Positions 55,045 to 62,592 of a stretch of DNA of 64,000 bases are shown one piece after another. The notes under the pieces are model-generated. The model was not told the DNA's origin and did not search any database. It saw nothing but the letters and a program-made list of their open reading frames with translations. This stretch comes from Rudanella lutea DSM 19387 (GTDB lineage Bacteria; Bacteroidota; Bacteroidia; Cytophagales; Spirosomataceae), in NCBI RefSeq assembly GCF_000383955.1, contig NZ_KB913013.1:167694-231693 (forward strand). Reading direction: 5' to 3'. Position numbers and translations under genes: made by a program. Position 1 is the stretch's first letter. Every line of letters begins with the position of its first letter.

Positions 55045-55805
55045 AGCGGTGCTACTTCTGAATACGTTGTGCGTCGGGATTGAATTTCATCCTCGACCAT
55101 CTGTTCGACGATGCGGTCGCCTTTGCGCCGGGCTTCGGCCAGCAGGGCGCGCATCGGGGCTTCGGGCATTCGGGGCAGCTGGGCTTCGAGCGTGGCGAAA
55201 TAGTCCACATCGGTGAAGGTCTCCAGCGGTGGGGTAGGGCGGATCAGCTTGGCTTTGACGGCCTCAACCACTTCGCGGGCTTCGTCGGTCAGTTGATCGG
55301 CGTTCAGAAAGAGCCCTTTGGCGGCTTCTTTGTGAGCACCCGCTTCCCGGCGGTGCTGCTCTTCGAGCCATTGGGCCTTTTGCAGTCCGTAGGCGGCCAT
55401 CCACTCCATGACGGTCTGCACATCGAAGCGGTTGTACACCCGAACGACCTCCCCGTCTTCGTTGCAGAGCGAACCGGATTTGAGGAGCTTGAGGCACATG
55501 ATGAGGTCCATCACGCTATCGGTGGGGTACTTGTCGAGAAACAGTTGCGCCAGCTCAAACACCTGATAGGGGGTGATGGGCTGCGAGAGGTTCATGCTCA
55601 GGCTGGCCATTTTGAGCACGGCACAAACGAGCTTCATGGCCGTCGGGCGTCCCACTTTGCGGATCAGATCGCGGGTGTGGGGGGCCGTGGCGGCCACGGC
55701 GATGGTGGCATCCTGCTGTACTTTCATCACCATCAGGTGAAGGGGTTCGGGCAGGTCTTTGCAGAGGGACATGGCGTCAATTGTCCCAGTTTGCAAGGAG
55801 TTCAT
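55041..55805 (-). CDS. Early phage protein downstream of the replication initiator
   Basis: About 254 residues from ATG 55805; ATG 55772 (just after the initiator's stop) or 55892 are possible. Mostly helical: EPLHLMVMKVQQDATIAVAA, TPYQVFELAQLFLDKYPTDS, FDVQTVMEWMAAYGLQKAQW, with a charged tail. In my memory similar proteins follow DnaD/O-like initiators in Bacteroidota prophages, which would suit a helicase loader or replication accessory. No P-loop is seen. Confidence 0.65.
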   Translation of the reverse strand: MNSLQTGTIDAMSLCKDLPEPLHLMVMKVQQDATIAVAATAPHTRDLIRKVGRPTAMKLVCAVLKMASLSMNLSQPITPYQVFELAQLFLDKYPTDSVMDLIMCLKLLKSGSLCNEDGEVVRVYNRFDVQTVMEWMAAYGLQKAQWLEEQHRREAGAHKEAAKGLFLNADQLTDEAREVVEAVKAKLIRPTPPLETFTDVDYFATLEAQLPRMPEAPMRALLAEARRKGDRIVEQMVEDEIQSRRTTYSEVAPL

Positions 55806-56667
55806 CAACTTCACGGCTGAACTCTCCGAGGTTTTCGCCGGGGCGTTGCTGGCGGCCGTTTCGGCGGGTGTTAGGCTGGGGGTGTGTCGCATGGTCGAGT
55901 TTTTTGCGAATCCAGAAATGGGCGTGTTTGCGGTAATCGGCGTAGTCGGCATGGATTTTCTCGAAGCCCATCTGCTCGATGGTGAATCCGTCCAGTAGTT
56001 CGCTCAGACGTTCGGACGAAATCTTGAATCCCAGTTGGGCGGCTTCGAGCCAGGTGCGGTCGGCGGTGATGCGGGCCCGGTAGCCCGCAAGCCCCTCGGC
56101 CGGATCGGGTTGGGGGGGGCGCGCGGAATCGGGGGGGGCTTTTGTTTTTTTTCTTTCCTCGAAAGCGGTTTGCCGGTGGGCAAGAACAGCAGCCGGAATG
56201 AAGACGTCGGCTTCGTGCGCGTCGTCGACGTCGTTCCCTTCGTCTGGAGTCTCTAGTCTGGATTCTATATATATAAGCGAGTTGTCCGATAACTTGTCCG
56301 TTTTTTGGACAGGTTGTTGGACAGGTTGGGCGTAAACCTGTCCGTTTACTTGTCCGTTTTTTGGACAGGCTTTCGGACAGGTTAAGCGGTATTCAACCCC
56401 GTTTCGCTTACCCATTCCGCAACTCGAAACGACGATCAGGCCACGCGCTTCGAGCCGCTCCCGCGATGCCCAAAGCGTTTTGCGATTCAGACCTGCCATG
56501 CCTGAAAACATGCCGTCGGTGAGCGTCACGGATTCAGGCCACGTGCCTTTATTGCCACGGGCATTGAAGACGTTGATCAGGCACCAATACAGATGCGTAT
56601 CGGTGGGCATAAACGCCTGCTGCTCGTGCAGTTTCCAGTAGTGTTTTGACAGGTCGAAGAGGTTCAT
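55777..56667 (-). CDS. Phage replication initiator (lambda O / DnaD-like)
   Basis: 296 residues. The N-terminal winged helix covers TDTHLYWCLINVFNARGNKG, LTDGMFSGMAGLNRKTLWAS and RERLEARGLIVVSSCGMGKR. A low-complexity linker (residues about 100-130) is where the DNA repeats lie. The C-terminal helices (YRARITADRTWLEAAQLGFK, FWIRKKLDHA) resemble a protein-interaction domain. It would bind the origin and recruit helicase. The array of TGTCC sites inside its own gene is as in lambda O. Confidence 0.8.
   Translation of the reverse strand: MNLFDLSKHYWKLHEQQAFMPTDTHLYWCLINVFNARGNKGTWPESVTLTDGMFSGMAGLNRKTLWASRERLEARGLIVVSSCGMGKRNGVEYRLTCPKACPKNGQVNGQVYAQPVQQPVQKTDKLSDNSLIYIESRLETPDEGNDVDDAHEADVFIPAAVLAHRQTAFEERKKTKAPPDSARPPQPDPAEGLAGYRARITADRTWLEAAQLGFKISSERLSELLDGFTIEQMGFEKIHADYADYRKHAHFWIRKKLDHATHPQPNTRRNGRQQRPGENLGEFSREVDELLANWDN
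56263..56381. other. Candidate phage replication origin: iterons plus AT-rich tract
   Basis: Eight copies of a (C/T)TGTCC core occur in 100 bases (56282-56381) in the orientation order forward-forward-reverse-reverse, twice. The 22-bp unit beginning ACTTGTCCG and ending GGACAGG is repeated exactly at 56292 and 56348. At 56263-56275 lies CTATATATATAAG, a likely unwinding element on the downstream side. This copies the lambda ori plan of iterons followed by AT-rich DNA inside the O gene. Confidence 0.75.
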
Positions 56668-56700
56668 TGGATTGAAGAGTTGTGTTGCGTGCGTAGCCGC

Positions 56701-57123
56701 TTATGCCTCGGCAACAGGCTTGGCTTTGCCAGACTTGACGGCCAGGGGTGCACGCCCGGCATTGATGAGGTTAACCACCTTAGCCGCGCCCGCTTCGAAT
56801 CCTTTCGCAAAGCCCTCTTGGCGGCCAGAATCCAGACCTACACCAAAGGCTATGAACCCCGCAATCAGATGGGCTACGTACATGGTTTGGGGCAGGGTGA
56901 AAGGGCCGAGTTCGGCATCGATGCGGTTGCGCACGTTCAGTAGAAAGTCAATCGTTTCCGAGTCGTCCGGGGCTGCATCATGGCAGGCGTAGAGAATGGC
57001 CATGACAGCGTCGCCGAACGCTTCGGTAACGCCTTCGTAGTAAACCGACTGTTGCTTGTTTTCCTGATGGTTTTCAAAGTGCAGAAGATCGGCTAAGGCG
57101 AATGTTTGCAATTGTAGATTCAT
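56701..57123 (-). CDS. Hypothetical early protein
   Basis: 140 residues, mainly helical: EAFGDAVMAILYACHDAAPD, NVRNRIDAELGPFTLPQTMY, VAHLIAGFIAFGVGLDSGRQ and EGFAKGFEAGAAKVVNLINA. One weakly hydrophobic segment. Lies between the initiator and the inverted-repeat element. Not recognised. Confidence 0.65.
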   Translation of the reverse strand: MNLQLQTFALADLLHFENHQENKQQSVYYEGVTEAFGDAVMAILYACHDAAPDDSETIDFLLNVRNRIDAELGPFTLPQTMYVAHLIAGFIAFGVGLDSGRQEGFAKGFEAGAAKVVNLINAGRAPLAVKSGKAKPVAEA

Positions 57124-57155
57124 GGGAGTTGTCAGAAGGTAAATGTGCGGTAATG

Positions 57156-57322
57156 GTGTCTTCGTTTGGGGATTGAGCTAAGACGTAGTATGCGCTCTAC
57201 GGTAGGCTTGGGTGATGACCACTTTGCGGAATTGGCACTACACCGGCTCACGACCACGAGGGGCTTTTCGTCGAGTAACCTCCGCCCGTTCCGCTCAGGC
57301 TAATGCCCCCAAACGAAGACAC
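57156..57322. ncRNA. Non-coding element closed by a perfect 16-bp inverted repeat
   Basis: GTGTCTTCGTTTGGGG at 57156 and its exact complement at 57307 enclose 135 bases with no coding frame I can support. On the minus (early transcript) strand the enclosed part is GC-rich with further short complements (for example TGAGC / GCTCA near both ends). It may be a structured RNA made in the early transcript, or a small inverted-repeat element like a MITE; no target duplication is visible. It lies five bases past the stop of the gene at 57328. Confidence 0.5.
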
Positions 57323-57327
57323 TATCC

Positions 57328-58059
57328 TTAATCCTGATCGATGATCACGAAGGGCTCGAAAACGGGCCGCTGGGCGTCGAACTGCGCTGCTACGGCTGTA
57401 TCCCACAGCTCCTCAAACTCCTCGGCGATGAGGTAGAGGGTTACGGTACCGTTGTTGGGTTCCAGCTCAATCGTAAAGGTGATGCTGGCAGGTTGGCCAC
57501 CCTCAAAAAGCGGGCAGTACAAGGCGATAGTCATCCCGGCCAGTTCGGAGCTGGCTTTGGCGGCATTACGCTTTTCGATGTTGCCAAGGCGGTCGTTGAC
57601 GTCCTGATGCTCGGAGCTGGTCTTTACCTCGAAGCGTTGCAAGCGGGTCACCAGCTCGCGATGTACGCCCCGGTCGGCAAAGAAATTACCCTTAAACCGG
57701 ATGGTTTTGAGCAGGGCGTCTTTGTTCCAGGCCTTTTCGTTGAGGCCCAGCGAATCGAGGAACGGGTGCTTCTTGAGCCTACCGGTAATGGTGATTGTGT
57801 CGCGGTTCTGCTCACCGGCCACCAGCGTAATGCTGAGGGCCTTCTTGTTGAACAGCACATGACAGGCTGAATTGGGGTAGATGTCGAGCACAACCCCATC
57901 AGGGATGGAGCGTTTGCGGACAAACTCGGCCGGGGCGTTGAAGTTACCCGACAAACCCATCGGCTTGGGCTCGTGGATGGTTTCGGCCTCGCCGTGGCGG
58001 ATAATTAGTTCGTTGCCCTCGCAGGATTCGACGCGGATGGTCGTTTGGTCGTTGTACAT
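57328..58059 (-). CDS. Hypothetical early protein
   Basis: 243 residues. ESCEGNELIIRHGEAETIHE, ADRGVHRELVTRLQRFEVKT, then VTLYLIAEEFEELWDTAVAA. A central charged helix (about 130-165) separates two beta-rich halves. It is near the family of phage early proteins that some databases class with single-strand annealing or exonuclease neighbours, but I cannot assign it. Three bases from the gene upstream. Confidence 0.68.
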   Translation of the reverse strand: MYNDQTTIRVESCEGNELIIRHGEAETIHEPKPMGLSGNFNAPAEFVRKRSIPDGVVLDIYPNSACHVLFNKKALSITLVAGEQNRDTITITGRLKKHPFLDSLGLNEKAWNKDALLKTIRFKGNFFADRGVHRELVTRLQRFEVKTSSEHQDVNDRLGNIEKRNAAKASSELAGMTIALYCPLFEGGQPASITFTIELEPNNGTVTLYLIAEEFEELWDTAVAAQFDAQRPVFEPFVIIDQD

Positions 58060-58062
58060 GGT

Positions 58063-58431
58063 TTATCGGAACTGGGAATCGCGTTGAAACTGAATTTTGT
58101 ACTGGATTCGCTCGGTCGGGGTGAGCTTCCGGCTGTAGATCAGCACACCCTCGGCGTCGAGGTATTCGAGTGTGCCCTCTTCTTCGTTGACGTTCTCCCA
58201 GCACTCGACCTCGCGGTACTCGGTGCCTGAGCGCAGGGCAGCCAGCTTCACTTTCTTCTCTGCCTTTAGCGGTTCGGTGTCAGCTTTGTGAGCGGCTTTG
58301 GCCCGGTCGAGCCGTTCGGCGGCTTCCTGCTGGAGAATGTCGATCTCGGCGTTGCGGGCGCGGTAGGCCTCAATCTGTTCCTCGGTGAGGGGGATGGGGA
58401 GCGTGCGACGCTCCAGAAAGTCTTTTGTCAT
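58063..58431 (-). CDS. Hypothetical coiled-coil early protein
   Basis: 122 residues. Residues 15-65 form a strongly charged helix (IEAYRARNAEIDILQQEAAE, RLDRAKAAHKADTEPLKAEK), followed by a small beta part with YREVECWENVNEEEGTLEYL. It sits between the NinB-like gene and the gene at 58059, in one transcript. Unknown role. Confidence 0.66.
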   Translation of the reverse strand: MTKDFLERRTLPIPLTEEQIEAYRARNAEIDILQQEAAERLDRAKAAHKADTEPLKAEKKVKLAALRSGTEYREVECWENVNEEEGTLEYLDAEGVLIYSRKLTPTERIQYKIQFQRDSQFR

Positions 58432-58447
58432 AAGCGATTAGGGGGGA

Positions 58448-58846
58448 TTAAAGTGATTGGACAATGGTTTGATCGGGCAATGGGATGAAGCAGTCCAGTT
58501 CGGCGATGGCGAAATCAATGATCTGATCGAGGTAGGTGCTAAAGCCCGCTGTGTCGAGGGTGGCCGTAGAGCCGGGCAGCCTGACTACCTCGCCCGTGTG
58601 GGTCAGCGTTTTTTCGCACGCCAGAAACTTCACTTTGAAGTATTCGTGCAGCTCGTCATCCGTAAAGCCCGTATGCGTTGCCAGGGTGGCCAGTACCACG
58701 CCCCAGTAGTAGGCGTTTTGCGGGTTAGACCGGCGGGCCCGCTCTTCGACAATCTGGATGCGGTAGCGCCGGGGCTTGCGGGTTTTCAGTACCCGCCAGA
58801 GCTGCTTTTTGTCCTGCTCGGACGCGAAATCTATTGTGAGTTCCAT
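58448..58846 (-). CDS. NinB-like phage recombination protein
   Basis: 132 residues from ATG 58846. RRSNPQNAYYWGVVLATLAT, then HTGFTDDELHEYFKVKFLAC is the pattern of NinB/Orf-type and related phage proteins (RSxxQNxYYxGVxL...H..K..FL). In lambda, NinB/Orf works in Red recombination as a RecFOR substitute with SSB. Starts inside the 3' end of the gene before it (16-base overlap). Confidence 0.74.
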   Translation of the reverse strand: MELTIDFASEQDKKQLWRVLKTRKPRRYRIQIVEERARRSNPQNAYYWGVVLATLATHTGFTDDELHEYFKVKFLACEKTLTHTGEVVRLPGSTATLDTAGFSTYLDQIIDFAIAELDCFIPLPDQTIVQSL

Positions 58847-59178
58847 TTCTGAGCTGAGAGAATAGCGGTGAGCGGAATGTACTGGACGGCATCGGTCGCG
58901 GGCCGAAACCCCTTCAACCGGGTGGTCTGTTTGGCGGTCGGCTCGGTGAGGATGGCCCGCTCGCCGGCATGCTCCAGCAGCGCGTAGCGTTCGGTGAGCC
59001 CGGCCAGACGGCCCGATACCTGCCGCCGAAAGGGCTGGGTATGCCACGGCTGAAAGAGGGGAGCCTGACGACCCGTCAGATCGCAGTCGGTCGGGGCCAT
59101 GATGTTTTTGTTGGTGACCTGAAGGGTTATCTCGACGTTGGTGCCGATGAGGTCGAGCAGATCGTTACGGTCGGGCAT
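58831..59178 (-). CDS. Hypothetical early protein
   Basis: 115 residues from the ATG at 59178. DRNDLLDLIGTNVEITLQVT, then LAGLTERYALLEHAGERAIL and RFKG-like LKGFRPATDAVQYIPLTAIL. Beta-rich. Not recognised. Overlaps its neighbours by about 15 bases on each side. Confidence 0.63.
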   Translation of the reverse strand: MPDRNDLLDLIGTNVEITLQVTNKNIMAPTDCDLTGRQAPLFQPWHTQPFRRQVSGRLAGLTERYALLEHAGERAILTEPTAKQTTRLKGFRPATDAVQYIPLTAILSAQKWNSQ

Positions 59179-59362
59179 GGCTGGGGTTTTTAACGGGGTG
59201 CATGAGGGTAGGGGTACGCAGCTGGTTGGGGTCGCCGACAACGGCCTGATACCGTTTGACGGTGTAGCCCAGCGCAACCAGCAGAATGAGCAGAATAAGC
59301 AGGTGAAGCAGGTCGGCGCCCCAGCCTTGGGGGCGGTCCTGACCGGGCTGGTGGTAGTTCAT
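59165..59362 (-). CDS. Small membrane protein
   Basis: 65 residues with one membrane segment (LLHLLILLILLVALGYTV) after a polar N-terminus and followed by KRYQAVVGDPNQL. ATGA overlap with the upstream gene. Could be a superinfection-exclusion or regulatory peptide; no evidence beyond shape. Confidence 0.62.
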   Translation of the reverse strand: MNYHQPGQDRPQGWGADLLHLLILLILLVALGYTVKRYQAVVGDPNQLRTPTLMHPVKNPSHARP

Positions 59363-59700
59363 AGTCCCATCTCGTTCCAGAATGCGTGATGTTTCATCAG
59401 GTCTTGGACTGTTACAAACAGGCGAACCCGGCCGCTACTTTGGTCAATGCTAAGTAGTGTACAGGGGAACGCACCCCACCAATCACCGTATATTGAGAAT
59501 TGAATCATCAGGCCTGTGAATTCGCTGTAGTCGACACTGTCGATCTGGGTCTGGGTGCGGGTCAGCTTGTCGAGCAGGGCTTTGTAGGTCTGCCGACAGT
59601 CGAGGGGGAGAGCGGGCCCCTCGTGCTGAGGGGCCGCTTCTACGAGCATCAGGCCGGGCTCCGGGGCGTGTGCGATGGCGAACGGGGTGGGCGTGAACAT
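59359..59700 (-). CDS. Hypothetical early protein
   Basis: 113 residues: DCRQTYKALLDKLTRTQTQI, then FTGLMIQFSIYGDWWGAFPC and GRVRLFVTVQDLMKHHAFWN. Small alpha/beta protein. Not recognised. Ten bases separate it from the gene at 59711. Confidence 0.64.
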   Translation of the reverse strand: MFTPTPFAIAHAPEPGLMLVEAAPQHEGPALPLDCRQTYKALLDKLTRTQTQIDSVDYSEFTGLMIQFSIYGDWWGAFPCTLLSIDQSSGRVRLFVTVQDLMKHHAFWNEMGL

Positions 59701-59710
59701 CTTACAGGTC

Positions 59711-60250
59711 TTACAGGATGGTGGCTTTGATGATGTCCTGAGCGATGCGCACGGGTGGGTAATCGCGTACGGCCTCCCCGGTTTGTTCGTCTACCCGTAC
59801 CCGGCCTTCATGAGGGCAGGTGTCGAGGTAGCGTTCATGAACTTTGCGGGCTGCGGTGGCATTGCCAACAACCTCGTTCAATTCATTCCAGTGGGCGTTG
59901 TTGGCATAGTCGTAGCGGACGTACTCGGACGCGACCAGCTTTACCCCGTGGCGGGTGACACCATCGCGGCCGTAGATCATCACCTCAGCGGTGGCTTTGC
60001 CCTTGGCACTCTTTTCGAGCGTTTCGGCGAAGTAGCGGAGTTTAGCGGCCATCGCGGTCAGGGCGGCCGTGTCGTAGCCCTCGGCATCGGCGTATTCGGG
60101 CAGAAACCCGGCTGCGGCCGTGAGCCCGCTTTTGTTCATGTAGGCCAGCAGGTGCAGGGCCGTGTAACCGGCTTGTTCGGGTGTCATCTCGCCGATAGGC
60201 ATGCTGAGGGGCAGCGTGGCGGGTACTTGCTTGGTTGGATTGGCTTCCAT
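59711..60250 (-). CDS. Hypothetical early protein
   Basis: 179 residues. EMTPEQAGYTALHLLAYMNK, ADAEGYDTAALTAMAAKLRY and FAETLEKSAKGKATAEVMIY, then EYVRYDYANNAHWNELNEVV. Helix-rich with a Tyr/Asn-rich patch. Similar proteins occur in early regions of Bacteroidota phages in my memory, without a known role. Confidence 0.66.
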   Translation of the reverse strand: MEANPTKQVPATLPLSMPIGEMTPEQAGYTALHLLAYMNKSGLTAAAGFLPEYADAEGYDTAALTAMAAKLRYFAETLEKSAKGKATAEVMIYGRDGVTRHGVKLVASEYVRYDYANNAHWNELNEVVGNATAARKVHERYLDTCPHEGRVRVDEQTGEAVRDYPPVRIAQDIIKATIL

Positions 60251-60321
60251 AGCTTTGCGGTGTTAAAATGGTTTTTGAGTGAACTATAGGCCCTGGCTAC
60301 TGCAATAGCCGGGGTTTTCTT

Positions 60322-60612
60322 TTATCGGGTGTGGCGATTGACCCGGCGCTGGGCCAGCCACGCATCGACTTCATTTTTGAGAAACAGAATGCTCTTACCG
60401 GAGCCGTAGCAGGGCAGACCCCGACGGCGGTATTCGAGCAGCTGGCGGTCAGACACGCGCAGGTACTGGAGAACCTCCTGGCGGTTCATCGGCCTGCGGG
60501 CCTCGGCCTCGGTCAGCCGCCCGGCGTAGGTGTCGATCAGGCCCGCCAGCGTGGCTACCAGCTGCGGTAGCTGCGTGAGGGCATCGAAGGGGTTGGGAGA
60601 TGGCTGGCTCAT
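60322..60612 (-). CDS. Excisionase-like helix-turn-helix protein (HTH_17 / MerR-like)
   Basis: 96 residues. MNRQEVLQYLRVSDRQLLEY then RRRGLPCYGSGKSILFLKNE is the HTH_17 pattern (V..YL.VS...L..YR..G). ATG overlaps the stop of the Cro-like gene by one base. Such proteins serve as excisionases or small DNA-bending regulators; here it is second in the early operon. Confidence 0.78.
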   Translation of the reverse strand: MSQPSPNPFDALTQLPQLVATLAGLIDTYAGRLTEAEARRPMNRQEVLQYLRVSDRQLLEYRRRGLPCYGSGKSILFLKNEVDAWLAQRRVNRHTR

Positions 60613-60848
60613 CAGGCGAGGGCTTTTTCGAGTTGACGCTTCCGTTTGGTGTACTCGGACTCGACTTCTTTCAGAGCTTTCTCAATAGCCTCGGCTGTTT
60701 CGAGTTTGACATTTCCGCCCCACATGGCTTTTTGTATGGTTCGCTTGGAGCAGCCAGCCACCTCCGCGACCTTCTGGAGCCCGCCAAAGTCAGATAAGGC
60801 CGTAATACGGTTACTCAATTTCTTCTGCTGGTCCTGTGTGAGAATCAT
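60612..60848 (-). CDS. Cro-like helix-turn-helix protein
   Basis: 78 residues. A DNA-binding HTH (GGLQKVAEVAGCSKRTIQKA then MWGGNVKLETAEAIEKALKE) is followed by a charged helix. It is first in the leftward early operon and faces the repressor, so it is the natural Cro counterpart. The leader carries repeats that may be its own operators. Confidence 0.74.
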   Translation of the reverse strand: MILTQDQQKKLSNRITALSDFGGLQKVAEVAGCSKRTIQKAMWGGNVKLETAEAIEKALKEVESEYTKRKRQLEKALA

Positions 60849-60864
60849 AGGAATTGCTTATTTT

Positions 60865-60918
60865 GCGTTCGTTAGGCGTTCGTTTTTGACCGTTTATGGA
60901 GTGCGTTGGTCGTTCGTC
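60865..60918. promoter_or_regulatory. CGTT(C/G)GT repeats in the early leader
   Basis: GCGTTCGTT occurs at 60865 and 60876, then GCGTTGGTC and GTTCGTC at about 60903-60918. They lie in the transcribed leader of the Cro-like gene and may be binding sites for Cro or repressor. Confidence 0.5.
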
Positions 60919-60931
60919 TAAAATTGTATGA

Positions 60932-60963
60932 CAAAGTTAAGCAAATATGTCTAACATTGTCAA
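60932..60963 (-). promoter_or_regulatory. Early promoter, Bacteroidota type
   Basis: On the minus strand TTG (-33) is followed after 21 bases by TAACTTTG, an exact TAnnTTTG -7 element. The start point would lie about 80 bases before the Cro-like gene. GTTAAGC overlaps the -7 element and recurs inverted (GCTTAAC, 60994-61000), a likely repressor operator pair. Confidence 0.65.
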
Positions 60964-60991
60964 TCATTTTGATTGATATTTTTTGACTAAT

Positions 60992-61804
60992 ATGCTTAAC
61001 ATTATGGAAATTATTGAAGATCAGGTGGAAGCAAGAGAAAGGGTAAGGCTATTAATGTCAAAAAATGGCTTTACGAACCGGGAGTTTTCAAAGCAGCTGG
61101 ATATTGCTGAGCAAAGTGTGTCTAAAATGCTTAATGGGACCCGGACTCTCACGGATGGGTCGCTGTTTAAAATGGCAAAAGTACTTAAGGTGCCGTTTGA
61201 GCTGCTTAAAGACGGAGAAGGCTTTGACGCTGAGACCCTGACTACTTCACAACTTCTGAAAGGGGAGGCAAAGCCACTGGAAGTCGTCAATGAGGATGAC
61301 GTGTTTTACAATTGGGCTGGAAGTGAATTCAGAGACCTGAGCGATGGCCGGGTGTTAATGACCATACCCCTCGTTGACGAGTTTGCCCAGGCTGGCTATC
61401 TGGCTGGTTGGAAAGACCCAGAATTTATTGAAGAATTGCCGAAACATTCAATTGTAGTTGCCAAACGCCATACTGGTAAATACCGGGCTTTTGAGGTGGT
61501 GGGCGACAGTATGGATAGCGACCGACGCGATGCGATTTGTGCTGGAGATATTGTGGTGGGGCGGAGTATAGACAAAACCCTTTGGAACACGAAGTTTCAT
61601 TTGCACCGCTTCAAGGATTACCTGATCGTGCATCAAGACGGGGTAATCATTAAGCGTATCACGGCCCACAACGTAGAAGAGGGAATCATTACCTGTGCTT
61701 CAACCAACCCTGATAAAGAGGCCTACCCTGATTTTGAAGTTCGCTTGTCAGAGGTATATGAGATTTATAATATCGTATCTGTGGAGCGTAAATGGAAAGC
61801 GTAA
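60992..61804 (+). CDS. LexA/CI-type phage repressor
   Basis: 270 residues (266 from ATG 61004). The N-terminal XRE HTH is FTNREFSKQLDIAEQSVSKM. The C-terminal S24 peptidase has a likely self-cleavage site AQAGYLAG (Ala134-Gly135), nucleophile Ser173 in VVGDSMD, and general base Lys221 in VIIKRIT. RecA-stimulated self-cleavage on DNA damage would induce the prophage. The GCTTAAC half site lies at the ATG 60992, so the start at 61004 would fit autoregulation better. Confidence 0.9.
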   Translation: MLNIMEIIEDQVEARERVRLLMSKNGFTNREFSKQLDIAEQSVSKMLNGTRTLTDGSLFKMAKVLKVPFELLKDGEGFDAETLTTSQLLKGEAKPLEVVNEDDVFYNWAGSEFRDLSDGRVLMTIPLVDEFAQAGYLAGWKDPEFIEELPKHSIVVAKRHTGKYRAFEVVGDSMDSDRRDAICAGDIVVGRSIDKTLWNTKFHLHRFKDYLIVHQDGVIIKRITAHNVEEGIITCASTNPDKEAYPDFEVRLSEVYEIYNIVSVERKWKA

Positions 61805-61834
61805 TGTAGATTTTAAAATACTTGATTGATCTCT

Positions 61835-62356
61835 ATGTTAAAAGAGCTACTCATTCTCTTTCTGGTTTTTGGTATCATCGACGCGTCGGTTGCACAAGAT
61901 CCGACCTACCCTGATCCAAATCAAAGCCGTGAGCGGGTTCGGCCTGCGGGCGACTCTGAGCCATTTAAGGGTGCTAATACAATTACCTTGATTAGTGGTG
62001 CCGACAATCTATTTACGACTGTAGGTCAGATTCTGACCGAAGAAGGGTACACCGTAAAAGCTGATCGTGAATTTGGCTCAATTGTTACCGATGAGCGGTC
62101 AGCTCCAAATAACCCCCAGCATGGTATGGTAATTAAGGCTTTTGTGAAGAATAATACCATCCGAATGAGCGCTACTATTCAGCCACATATGTCCTTTTCG
62201 TACGCTGGGGTAACGACCTCTGGGACTCCTATTCCAGCCGAATACCGGAATACCAATATGACGGTTCATCGTATCGTGTTCCTTGAGTTAGACCGTGTAG
62301 CTCGTTTGATAGCTGATGCGGTAGCTGCACAAAAGCTTACGTATTCGGTTCGGTAA
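61835..62356 (+). CDS. Secreted hypothetical protein, lysogeny cargo candidate
   Basis: 173 residues with a signal peptide (LLILFLVFGIIDASVA, cut near AQD). Mature part has ANTITLISGADNLFTTVGQI, TVKADREFGSIVTDERSAPN and MTVHRIVFLELDRVARLIAD, an alpha/beta fold resembling small Bacteroidota periplasmic proteins. It follows the repressor by 30 bases and is probably expressed with it in the lysogen. Confidence 0.75.
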   Translation: MLKELLILFLVFGIIDASVAQDPTYPDPNQSRERVRPAGDSEPFKGANTITLISGADNLFTTVGQILTEEGYTVKADREFGSIVTDERSAPNNPQHGMVIKAFVKNNTIRMSATIQPHMSFSYAGVTTSGTPIPAEYRNTNMTVHRIVFLELDRVARLIADAVAAQKLTYSVR

Positions 62357-62474
62357 GCCACCGGTACCAAACATAGATATTGAGGTACAGCAGGGCTCCT
62401 AACAGGATTAGCCATTGCAGGGTGCGCCAGAGCTGACCCCAGATCGAGAGGTCTCGGAAGGGCTTTGTTTTCAT
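62337..62474 (-). CDS. 45-residue single-pass membrane microprotein
   Basis: Reads MKTKPFRDLSIWGQLWRTLQ then WLILLGALLYLNIYVWYRWL. The Trp-rich amphipathic start, the hydrophobic helix and clean start/stop argue for a real gene, though its 3' end overlaps the convergent gene by 20 bases. Function unknown; could be a membrane regulator or small toxin. Confidence 0.5.
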   Translation of the reverse strand: MKTKPFRDLSIWGQLWRTLQWLILLGALLYLNIYVWYRWLTEPNT

Positions 62475-62592
62475 TACGTTATCCTGCCCAGATTGAATAG
62501 ATTACAAAGTCATTGGGTCACTGGAAATGGTGGGCCACCATTTCCAGCTGTAAGTGCAGCGCATACACTGTTACCTCAGGTGAAAGTAACCT

